Shown here in pieces: positions 1 through 5,642 of a DNA stretch of 6,543 nt. The translations under genes were made by a program, and so were the position numbers. The stretch is taken from contig CALAKR010000015.1 of the NCBI GenBank assembly GCA_937923225.1, positions 1-6,543 on the forward strand. Reading direction: 5' to 3'. Under the pieces are notes generated by a model. That model was given only the letters and a program-made list of their open reading frames with translations, did not search any database and was not told the DNA's origin. The stretch's first letter is position 1, and the number at the start of each line of letters is the position of its first letter. The DNA is from an uncultured Aquabacterium sp. GTDB taxonomy: Bacteria; Pseudomonadota; Gammaproteobacteria; Burkholderiales; Burkholderiaceae_C.

Positions 1-1
1 T

Positions 2-337
2 CCCAACTTCTTCATCCTGATGGGCCCCAACACCGGGCTGGGCCACAATTCGATGGTGTTCATGATCGAATCGCAGGTGCGGTACGTGACCGAAGCCCTC
101 AAGACGATGAAGGAACGCCAGATCAAGGCCCTGGACGTCAAGCCCCAGGCCCAGCAACGCTTCATCGACAAGATCCAGGAAGACCTGAAAGCCACCGTGT
201 GGAACTCCGGCTGCAAGAGCTGGTACCTCAACGACAAGGGCCGCAACGTCTCGCTGTGGCCCAGCTTCACCTTCGCGTACCGCCTGCGCACCCGGTCATT
301 CGACCTGGCCCAATACAACTCGGAGCAGCAAGCATGA
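2..337 (+). CDS. Flavin-containing / Baeyer-Villiger-type monooxygenase, C-terminal part
   Basis: Only the last 111 codons are in the window; the gene runs off the left edge, so the FAD and NADPH Rossmann motifs are not visible. The open frame begins upstream of the first ATG at 20, so that ATG is internal. The visible part opens with PNFFILMGPNTGLGHNS, followed by an MIESQVRYV helix. Further on come GCKSWYL, a GRN-x3-LWP segment and FAYRLRTRSF. These are typical of the C-terminal region of flavin-containing monooxygenases of the AlmA/MymA/hydroxyacetophenone-monooxygenase type. Such enzymes use FAD, NADPH and O2 to oxygenate ketones to esters, or sometimes hydroxylate or S-oxygenate. The stop codon overlaps the start of the esterase gene (ATGA), so the two are probably translationally coupled. 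The family is secure; the substrate cannot be read from this fragment. Confidence 0.9.
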   Translation, partial: PNFFILMGPNTGLGHNSMVFMIESQVRYVTEALKTMKERQIKALDVKPQAQQRFIDKIQEDLKATVWNSGCKSWYLNDKGRNVSLWPSFTFAYRLRTRSFDLAQYNSEQQA

Positions 338-1260
338 GCGTCCAGTCCATCATCACCAACCTCGTGCTGCGCTGGCAGTTCAAGAACGGCAGCAAGGGCC
401 CGCTGAACGTGGGCGCCGCGCGCCACAAGGTGGACAAGCTGGCTGATCGCTACCCGCCGCCTCCCAAAGAGATCAAGCACACGCCCGTGCCGGCCAACGC
501 GGCCAAGGGCCTGTGCCCGGCCGAATGGCTGAGCGTGGCACAGCCCAAGCGCACCGTGCTGTACTTCCATGGCGGCGGCTACTTCTTCTGCAGCCTCAAG
601 ACACACCGCCCCACCTGCGCCTACCTGGCCCGCACGGCCCAGGCCCGCGTGCTGTCGGTGGATTACCGCATGGCCCCTGAGAACCCCTTCCCGGCCGCCG
701 TGGACGATGCCGTGGCCTGGTGGAAGGAGCTGCTGGCCCAGGGCACCGACCCGGCTGAAGTGGTGTTCGCCGGTGATTCGGCCGGTGGCGGCCTCGCCCT
801 GGCCTGCCTGCTTGCCGCGCGCCAGCAAGGCCTGCCCTTGCCGGCCGGTACGCTGCTGTTCTCGCCCTGGACGGACCTGTCGTGCAGCGGCGAGACCATG
901 AAGACAAAGGCCAAGGACGACGTGATGTTCAACCCGCACCTGCTGCCCGAGGCGGCTGCGCTGTACCTCAAGGGCCACTCGGACAAGGACCCGCTGGTCT
1001 CGCCCGTGTTCGGTGACCTGACCGGCCTGCCTGAGCTCTTCATCTTCGCCAGCGAGCACGAGATCCTGCTGTCTGATTCGCTGCGCCTGCACGACAAGGC
1101 CCGCCAGCAGGGCGTCAAGAGCACGCTGACCCTGCGCCAGCGCCTGCCGCACGTGTGGCCCACGATGCTGATGCTGCCCGAGGCCCGCCAGGACCTGAAG
1201 CTGTCCGGCGATTTCGTCACCCGCGTCACCGGCGCCGCGCCACAGGCCCGCGCGGCCTGA
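334..1260 (+). CDS. Alpha/beta hydrolase, hormone-sensitive-lipase (HSL) family esterase
   Basis: This is a 308-residue cytoplasmic-looking esterase with no signal peptide. The HSL oxyanion motif HGGG is at residues 79-82 and the nucleophile elbow GDSAG at 147-151, with Ser149. The catalytic histidine is probably His273 in LPHVW. The acid position, which is Asp in many relatives (pattern DPL), is here Glu243 in SEHEILLSD. I chose the ATG at 334 because it overlaps the upstream stop as ATGA and gives a normal family length. An ATG at 199 in the same frame would add 45 residues that lie inside the monooxygenase gene and do not look like this family. HSL esterases hydrolyse short to medium acyl esters. 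Next to a Baeyer-Villiger-type monooxygenase it probably cleaves the ester that enzyme makes, as ChnC-type or LipR-type neighbours are thought to do. The family call is firm; the substrate is inferred from context. Confidence 0.93.
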   Translation: MSVQSIITNLVLRWQFKNGSKGPLNVGAARHKVDKLADRYPPPPKEIKHTPVPANAAKGLCPAEWLSVAQPKRTVLYFHGGGYFFCSLKTHRPTCAYLARTAQARVLSVDYRMAPENPFPAAVDDAVAWWKELLAQGTDPAEVVFAGDSAGGGLALACLLAARQQGLPLPAGTLLFSPWTDLSCSGETMKTKAKDDVMFNPHLLPEAAALYLKGHSDKDPLVSPVFGDLTGLPELFIFASEHEILLSDSLRLHDKARQQGVKSTLTLRQRLPHVWPTMLMLPEARQDLKLSGDFVTRVTGAAPQARAA

Positions 1261-1315
1261 AGCCCCGCCCTGCAGCCCACATGCCCACCGGCTCACGCAC
1301 AGACACTGAATCACC

Positions 1316-2191
1316 ATGAAGAACTTCAAGAACCAAGTCGCCGCCATCACCGGCGCTGCCTCCGGCATGGGCCGCACGTTGGCCGTTGAACTGGCCAAGC
1401 GCGGCTGCCACCTGGCGCTCAGCGATGTCAACGAACTGGAGCTGGCCAAAACGGCCGAGCTGGCCGGCCGCCACGGCGTGCGCGTGACCATCACGCGCCT
1501 GGACGTGGCCGACCGCGCCGCTGTCTTCGCCTGGGCCGACCAGGTGGCCAAGGACCATGGCAAGGTCAACCTGATCTTCAACAACGCGGGCGTGGCCCTG
1601 AGCGCCAATGCCGGCACCGTGTCCATCGCCGATTTTGAGTGGATCATGGGCATCAACTTCTGGGGCGTGGTCTACGGCACCCAGGCTTTCCTGCCACACC
1701 TCAAGGCCTCGGGCGACGGCCACATCATCAACACCTCCAGCCTGTTCGGCCTGATGTCCGTGCCCACGCAGGGCACCTACAACGCCAGCAAGTTCGCGGT
1801 GCGCGGCTACACCGAGGCCCTGCGCATGGAGCTTGAGCTCGAAGGCGCGCCCGTCAGCGCCACCTGCGTGCACCCGGGCGGCATTGCCACCAACATCGCG
1901 CTGGCCGGCAAGATCGACCCGGCGCTGGAAAAAGCCACCGGCGTCAGCGCCGACACCCAGCGCCGCCGCGCGAACAAGCTGATCAACGTGACCACGGCCG
2001 AATCGGCCGCGCTGCAGATCCTGGCCGCCGTCGAGAAGAACGCCCGCCGCGTGCTGGTCGGCCCCGATGCCCGCATGCTCGACAAGATGGTGCGCCTGCT
2101 GGGCTCGTGGTACCAGCCGCTGGTGATGCGCCAGCTCAAGCGCATGAACGCCAAGTCGCGCCAGCGCGACAACACCACCGCCCGCGCCTGA
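1316..2191 (+). CDS. Classical short-chain dehydrogenase/reductase (SDR)
   Basis: This is a 291-residue NAD(P)-dependent oxidoreductase. The cofactor motif TGAASGMG is at residues 12-19 (Gly13, Gly17, Gly19), Asp63 contacts the adenine in RLDV, and NNAG is at 89-92. The catalytic residues are probably Asn114, Ser142, Tyr155 and Lys159 (YNASK), followed by the PGG turn at 187-189. An acidic Asp37 at the end of the second beta strand favours NAD(H) over NADP(H) in this superfamily. The C-terminal extension (about 245-291) is basic and longer than a minimal 250-residue SDR. It probably interconverts a secondary alcohol and a ketone for the upstream monooxygenase. The gene starts 55 nt after the esterase stop with no good Shine-Dalgarno sequence before ATG 1316. 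I see no promoter in the gap, so it is probably cotranscribed. The substrate is not recognisable. Confidence 0.94.
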   Translation: MKNFKNQVAAITGAASGMGRTLAVELAKRGCHLALSDVNELELAKTAELAGRHGVRVTITRLDVADRAAVFAWADQVAKDHGKVNLIFNNAGVALSANAGTVSIADFEWIMGINFWGVVYGTQAFLPHLKASGDGHIINTSSLFGLMSVPTQGTYNASKFAVRGYTEALRMELELEGAPVSATCVHPGGIATNIALAGKIDPALEKATGVSADTQRRRANKLINVTTAESAALQILAAVEKNARRVLVGPDARMLDKMVRLLGSWYQPLVMRQLKRMNAKSRQRDNTTARA

Positions 2192-2197
2192 GCAGGT

Positions 2198-2226
2198 AGG
2201 AGAGAATCCGGCGGATCTTCTCTCCT
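2198..2226 (+). terminator. Strong hairpin between SDR and membrane hydrolase genes
   Basis: A perfect 9-bp inverted repeat (AGGAGAGAA at 2198-2206 and TTCTCTCCT at 2218-2226) encloses 11 nt that can extend the stem with TCC/GGA and a small bulge. The outer AGC at 2191-2193 can pair with GCT at 2227-2229 past a 4-nt bulge. It begins just after the SDR stop codon and ends 24 nt before the next ATG. No run of T follows, so it is not a canonical intrinsic terminator. It may be a weak terminator, an mRNA-stabilising 3' end or an attenuator. The structure is seen directly; the role is a guess. Confidence 0.45.
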
Positions 2227-2250
2227 GCTGTCTTCGGATTCATCAAACGC

Positions 2251-3198
2251 ATGAAGTGGTTCAAGCGCCTGTGGTGGAGCGCCGTGCTGATGCTGATCGG
2301 CGTGGCCCTGGCCGTGTGGGCCACCTGGGAGCCCGACCGGCAACTGGGTGAACTGGTCGCGCGCTGGGCGCCGCCGCCCTCGATGTTCGTCGAGCTCGAC
2401 GGCATGCAGGTGCACGTGCGCGACACTGGACCGCGAGACGACCCCCAGCCCATCGTGCTGCTGCACGGCATGGCCTCCAGCCTGCACACCTGGGAAGGCT
2501 GGCGCCTGGCGCTGGAGAAGAACCACCGCGTCATCTCGGTAGACCTGCCCGGTTTTGGCCTGACCGGTCCCAGCCCCCAGGGCGATTACCGCATCGAGGG
2601 CTACACGCGCTTCGTGCTGCGCCTGCTGGACACCCTGGGCGTTCGGCGCGTGGTGCTGGCCGGCAATGCCCTGGGCGGCGAGATCGCCTGGCAAACCGCA
2701 CTGCTGGCGCCTGACCGCGTGCGCAAGTTGATCTTGGTGGACTCCGACGGCTACCAGCTCTCGCCCCTGTCCCAACCGATTGCGTTCCAGATTGCCGGGG
2801 CGCGCAGCCTGCGCTGGGTCTCCGAGCGCATCCTGCCGCGCAGCGTGATCGAATCCAGCGTGCGCAATGTCTTCGGCCACCCCGACAAGGTCACGCAGGA
2901 CCGGGTGGACCGCTACTTCGAACTGGCACTGCGCGTGGGCAACCGGCGCGCGCTGTTCCAGCGCATGGACCAGGCGGATTCCGGCGCCAAGGAGCAGCAG
3001 ATCCGCCTGATCAAGCAGCCCGTGCTGGTGCTGTGGGGCGCCAAGGATGGCATGGCGCCCGTGACCTTCGCGGACCGCTTCTGTGGCGACATCAATGTGT
3101 GCCAGAAGGTGATTTTCCCTGATCTGGGCCACATCCCCCAGGAGGAATCCCCCGCCCAGACCCTGGCGCCCGTGCTGCACTTCCTGTCCGCGCCATGA
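2251..3198 (+). CDS. Membrane-anchored alpha/beta hydrolase-fold protein with nucleophile Ser replaced by Ala
   Basis: This is a 315-residue protein. A basic N-terminus (Lys2, Lys5, Arg6) precedes a hydrophobic segment at about residues 8-25, which looks like an uncleaved signal anchor placing the domain on the outer face of the inner membrane. The hydrolase fold follows: LLHGM at 70-74 (oxyanion region), DLPGFGLTG at 98-106, the nucleophile elbow GNALGG at 138-143, LWGAKDG at 261-267 with probable acid Asp266, and DLGHIPQ with His294. Relatives normally carry GNSLGG; here residue 140 is Ala (GCC at 2668-2670), one base from a Ser codon TCC. Acid and histidine are kept and the frame is intact, so the protein is probably made but lacks ordinary Ser hydrolase activity. 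Its stop overlaps the transferase start (ATGA). There is no clear Shine-Dalgarno sequence before ATG 2251. A sequencing or assembly error at this base cannot be excluded. Confidence 0.9.
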   Translation: MKWFKRLWWSAVLMLIGVALAVWATWEPDRQLGELVARWAPPPSMFVELDGMQVHVRDTGPRDDPQPIVLLHGMASSLHTWEGWRLALEKNHRVISVDLPGFGLTGPSPQGDYRIEGYTRFVLRLLDTLGVRRVVLAGNALGGEIAWQTALLAPDRVRKLILVDSDGYQLSPLSQPIAFQIAGARSLRWVSERILPRSVIESSVRNVFGHPDKVTQDRVDRYFELALRVGNRRALFQRMDQADSGAKEQQIRLIKQPVLVLWGAKDGMAPVTFADRFCGDINVCQKVIFPDLGHIPQEESPAQTLAPVLHFLSAP

Positions 3199-4007
3199 CC
3201 CGACAGGATCACGCCCCACATCACCTGAGGGGCGACGAGGTGCAGCTGTGGCGCTTCTTCTATGAAGACGCCTGGGCGCAGGATGCCCTGATCGCAGCCG
3301 ACTACCACACCCTCATCACATCCGACGAGCGCCAGCGCATGCTGGCCTTTCGCTTCGAGAAGGATCAGCGCCAATATCTGGCTGCGCGGGCGCTGGTGCG
3401 CACCGTGCTCTCATTGCAAGCCGGCATTCCACCTGCAGAGTGGCACTTTGGCGCTACCGCCCGAGGCAAGCCCTTCATCGAAGGCCCCGCGACGCCCACG
3501 CCACTGCACTTCAACCTGGCGCACACCCACGGCCTGGTGATGTGCGCGGTCAGCACCGCCCACGCACGCCTGGGCGTGGATGTGGAATCGATCGACCGCC
3601 GCACGGCCGCGCTGGACATCGCCGACAGCCACTTCAGCCCCACCGAATGCACCTGGCTGCGGAGCGTGCCCGCCGAGCAGTTGCCCCAGGCCTTCATGCA
3701 GCTGTGGACACTCAAGGAAGCCTGGATCAAGGCCACGGGCGAAGGCCTGAGCGCCCAGCTGAACCAGTGCACCTTCGCACTCCCCGCACACCCCGTTGCC
3801 GGGCCCACCTCAGTGGCCGCCACCTTCCATGGCGACAGCACCCAGCAAGGCGCGCACTGGCGCTTCATGCAGGCCGTGCTGCAGGATCGTTTTGCCGTGG
3901 CGGTGGGCGCCGACACCCAGGGCCAGGCCCTGAAGTGCCGCGTGTTCGACACCGTGCCACTGCGCCACCACGCCGAGCGGCCCGAGCTGGCCTTCATGGC
4001 AGCCTGA
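3195..4007 (+). CDS. 4'-phosphopantetheinyl transferase, Sfp type
   Basis: This 270-residue enzyme moves the phosphopantetheine arm of coenzyme A onto a serine of acyl, peptidyl or aryl carrier proteins, turning apo into holo form. The Sfp-type hallmarks are in order: an RFEKDQRQYLAARAL-like segment at 53-67, GKP at 91-93, FNLAHTHG at 106-113, GVDVE at 127-131 and WTLKEAWIKATGEG at 171-184. Asp129, Glu131 and Glu175 are the expected Mg2+ ligands and Lys179 the conserved basic residue. Pseudo-dimeric Sfp enzymes are usually about 220-250 residues, so this one is slightly long, with roughly 20 extra C-terminal residues. The ATG sits in the ATGA overlap with the hydrolase gene, implying coupling. 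No carrier protein, polyketide synthase, NRPS or carboxylic acid reductase lies in the window, so its partner is unknown. It could serve general lipid or secondary metabolism. Confidence 0.94.
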   Translation: MTRQDHAPHHLRGDEVQLWRFFYEDAWAQDALIAADYHTLITSDERQRMLAFRFEKDQRQYLAARALVRTVLSLQAGIPPAEWHFGATARGKPFIEGPATPTPLHFNLAHTHGLVMCAVSTAHARLGVDVESIDRRTAALDIADSHFSPTECTWLRSVPAEQLPQAFMQLWTLKEAWIKATGEGLSAQLNQCTFALPAHPVAGPTSVAATFHGDSTQQGAHWRFMQAVLQDRFAVAVGADTQGQALKCRVFDTVPLRHHAERPELAFMAA

Positions 4008-4030
4008 GCCACCGCTACTGCCCGCCCAGC

Positions 4031-4045
4031 GCTCAAGTGCTGAGC
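4031..4045. terminator. Small stem-loop between two convergent genes
   Basis: GCTCA at 4031-4035 and TGAGC at 4041-4045 form a 5-bp stem around a 5-nt loop. It lies in the 44-nt gap between the transferase stop (4007) and the flavoprotein stop (4052, other strand). The location suits a bidirectional terminator, but the stem is short and there is no T tract on either strand. Weak support. Confidence 0.22.
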
Positions 4046-4051
4046 CAGCGA

Positions 4052-4663
4052 TCAGGCCTTGCGCACTTCGCGCAGCCAGCCTGCCTGCCGCACCACCGAG
4101 GCCACCACCTTGTCCAGCACGGCATCGAGTTCCGGCTTGGTCAATGCGCCCTCGGCATCGAAGGCCTTGTCGGCGCCCGGCAGGCCCAGTTGCTCGGGCA
4201 CCACCACCATCGCAAAGTTGGTGCTCAGGTAGGTGCGCACGATGGGCAGCGCGCGCATGCCACCCAGCGCCCCGGGCGAGGCCGCCAGCAGGCCCACCGG
4301 CTTGCCCGCCGTGGTGCCCGTGCCGCCGGCCAGGCCCTCAGCCGCGGGCACCGTGGACAGCCAATCAAACGCGTTGATGAACAACGGCGTGGGCAGCGCG
4401 TTGTACTCGGGGCTGGCCAGCAGCAGGCCGTCGTGCTCGGCGAACAGCTTGCGCAGCTCGAACGCGCCCGTCGGGTGGCCGTGGGCGGCCACGTGGTCCG
4501 CATCGAACACCGGCAGCGCCAGGTCTCGCAGGTTCACGTGGGTGACCTGCGCGCCCAGCGCCTGGGCCTTGCGCGCGGCCAGCGACAGCAGTTGGGCGTT
4601 GTGGGAGCCATCACGGGCACTGCCGGCGATCGCCAGCAGCTTGACGGGAGCTTGGGAAGACAT
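4052..4663 (-). CDS. NADPH-dependent FMN reductase-family flavoprotein (NAD(P)H oxidoreductase)
   Basis: This is a 203-residue flavodoxin-like protein of the NADPH_dep_FMN_red family (relatives include ChrR, YieF and azoreductase-type quinone reductases). The FMN-phosphate loop is GSARDGSHN at residues 14-22. The second hallmark SPEYN is at 84-88, and AFDWLS at 98-103 follows where relatives have AIDWLS. The third FMN loop is SPGALGGMR at 129-137. Such enzymes pass hydride from NAD(P)H through bound FMN to quinones, azo dyes, chromate or free flavin, often as protection from redox stress. The length is normal and no signal peptide is present. A GAGG at 4677-4674 lies 10 nt upstream of the ATG and is the only Shine-Dalgarno candidate. 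It is convergent with the transferase gene and divergent from rlmJ, so it is probably its own transcription unit. The physiological substrate is not readable. Confidence 0.9.
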   Translation of the reverse strand: MSSQAPVKLLAIAGSARDGSHNAQLLSLAARKAQALGAQVTHVNLRDLALPVFDADHVAAHGHPTGAFELRKLFAEHDGLLLASPEYNALPTPLFINAFDWLSTVPAAEGLAGGTGTTAGKPVGLLAASPGALGGMRALPIVRTYLSTNFAMVVVPEQLGLPGADKAFDAEGALTKPELDAVLDKVVASVVRQAGWLREVRKA

Positions 4664-4778
4664 CTCTGAGGTACCTCGTTGGTCAAAAGGTGGACCCTGC
4701 CGGATCCGGTTGGGATGAATTGTCCCGCGAGCGCGGCGTAAAACGCCGCCAGGCCCGATTCGCGGTTACCCTTGCGGC
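4664..4778. promoter_or_regulatory. Divergent intergenic region between flavoprotein gene and rlmJ
   Basis: These 115 nt must hold promoters for both divergent genes. They contain two perfect 10-bp palindromes, GAGGTACCTC (4668-4677) and CCGGATCCGG (4700-4709), and a stem-loop GCGGCG-TAAAA-CGCCGC (4733-4749). TACCCT at 4767-4772 fits the TAnnnT pattern of a -10 box and ends 6 nt before the rlmJ ATG. I found no convincing -35 box for it and no clear sigma-70 promoter towards the flavoprotein gene. The first palindrome also contains the only Shine-Dalgarno candidate of the flavoprotein gene. Confidence 0.4.
4733..4749. repeat. GC-rich inverted repeat upstream of rlmJ
   Basis: GCGGCG at 4733-4738 and CGCCGC at 4744-4749 form a perfect 6-bp stem with a TAAAA loop, 29 nt before the rlmJ ATG. 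It could be an operator or a DNA/RNA structure in the divergent promoter region, or a terminator-like stem without a T tract. The structure is seen; the function is unknown. Confidence 0.35.
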
Positions 4779-5633
4779 ATGTTCAGTTATCGACACGGCT
4801 TTCACGCCGGCAACCACGCCGACGTGCTCAAACACACGGTGCTGGTGCAACTCCTGGAGCACCTCACGCAGAAGGACACGCCCTTCTGGGTGGTCGACAC
4901 CCACGCGGGCGGAGGCCTGTACGACCTGGCCGCCGGCTACGCTGCCAAGAGCGGCGAGGCCAAGGGCGGCATCCACAAGGTGTGGGCCTCCCGCACGGAC
5001 CCGGCCCTGCCAGGCGCCCTTCAGGACCTGATCGAGCAGATCGAGGTCTGCAACGAAGGCGACGCGCTGCGCTGGTACCCCGGCTCGCCGCAACTGGCGG
5101 CGCAGATGCTGCGCCCCCGCGACCACCTGCGCATGTACGAGCTGCATCCCACCGAGAGCCGCGCCCTCAAGGCGCACTTCGCGGACGTGAAGCGCGGCGT
5201 CAGCATTGAGGTGGCCGATGGCTTCGCCGGCCTCAAGGGCATCCTGCCACCACCGCCCAAGCGCGGCCTGGTGCACATCGATCCGCCCTATGAGATGAAG
5301 GACGACTACCGGCGCGTCATCAGCACCCTGAAGGAGGCGCTGGCGCGCTTCCCGACCGGCGTGTACGCGGTGTGGTACCCCATCGTGGCGCGGCGTGAAT
5401 CCGATCTGCTGCCCGACCAGCTCAAGCGCCTGGCCCCGGGCAAGTGGCTGCACGCCAGCCTGCGCGTCAAGGCCAACAGCCGTGACGGCCTGGGCCTCAA
5501 CGGCAGCGGCATGTTCATCGTGAACCCGCCGTGGACGCTGTACGAGACACTGGCCGAGGCCCTGCCCTGGATGGTCGAGAACATCGGCATCGATGACCAT
5601 TCCGGGTACGTGCTGGAATCGGACGTCAAGTAA
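4779..5633 (+). CDS. rlmJ: 23S rRNA (adenine(2030)-N(6))-methyltransferase RlmJ
   Basis: This 284-residue SAM-dependent enzyme methylates N6 of A2030 in 23S rRNA (E. coli numbering) before the large subunit is assembled. The N-terminus MFSYRHGFHAGNHADVLKHT is nearly identical to the RlmJ signature; this segment carries motif X and Lys18. The SAM-binding motif I is DTHAGGG at 40-46. The catalytic motif IV DPPYE is at 168-172, the N6-adenine (D/N)PP(Y/F) type. YPGSP at 100-104, ELHP at 121-124 and the late NPPW at 249-252 are also conserved. The length is close to the 280 residues of E. coli RlmJ. There is no Shine-Dalgarno sequence before the ATG, and a -10-like TACCCT lies only 6 nt upstream, so the mRNA may be leaderless. 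It converges on the pirin gene with a 9-nt gap. Identification is secure. Confidence 0.96.
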   Translation: MFSYRHGFHAGNHADVLKHTVLVQLLEHLTQKDTPFWVVDTHAGGGLYDLAAGYAAKSGEAKGGIHKVWASRTDPALPGALQDLIEQIEVCNEGDALRWYPGSPQLAAQMLRPRDHLRMYELHPTESRALKAHFADVKRGVSIEVADGFAGLKGILPPPPKRGLVHIDPPYEMKDDYRRVISTLKEALARFPTGVYAVWYPIVARRESDLLPDQLKRLAPGKWLHASLRVKANSRDGLGLNGSGMFIVNPPWTLYETLAEALPWMVENIGIDDHSGYVLESDVK

Positions 5634-5642
5634 GTGGCGTCT

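Noticed and set aside
199..333. A 45-residue N-terminal extension of the esterase
   Set aside because: It lies inside the monooxygenase gene, reads as an out-of-frame Arg/Pro-rich sequence, and ATG 334 gives the usual length and an ATGA overlap.
663..1280. A 205-codon open frame on the - strand
   Set aside because: It is antisense to the esterase gene; Ser/Arg-rich with no recognisable domain.
1226..1873. A 215-codon open frame on the - strand
   Set aside because: It is antisense to the N-terminal half of the SDR gene, with shadow-type His/Gly-rich composition.
1807..3219. A 470-codon open frame on the - strand
   Set aside because: It runs antisense to the 3' part of the SDR gene and all of the hydrolase gene, both with complete family motifs. 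Its product is rich in His, Gln, Gly and Ala without any recognisable domain, as expected from GC-rich third positions.
3440..4669. A 409-codon open frame on the + strand
   Set aside because: It is out of frame with the transferase and antisense to the flavoprotein gene; the product is Arg/His/Gly-rich with no motif.
4664..4778. A sigma-70 promoter towards the flavoprotein gene
   Set aside because: The best pair found on the - strand (TTTTAC, 17 nt, ATTCAT) matches the consensus too poorly to call.
4683..5600. A 305-codon open frame on the - strand
   Set aside because: It is the mirror of rlmJ, which is securely identified on the + strand; no domain features are visible.
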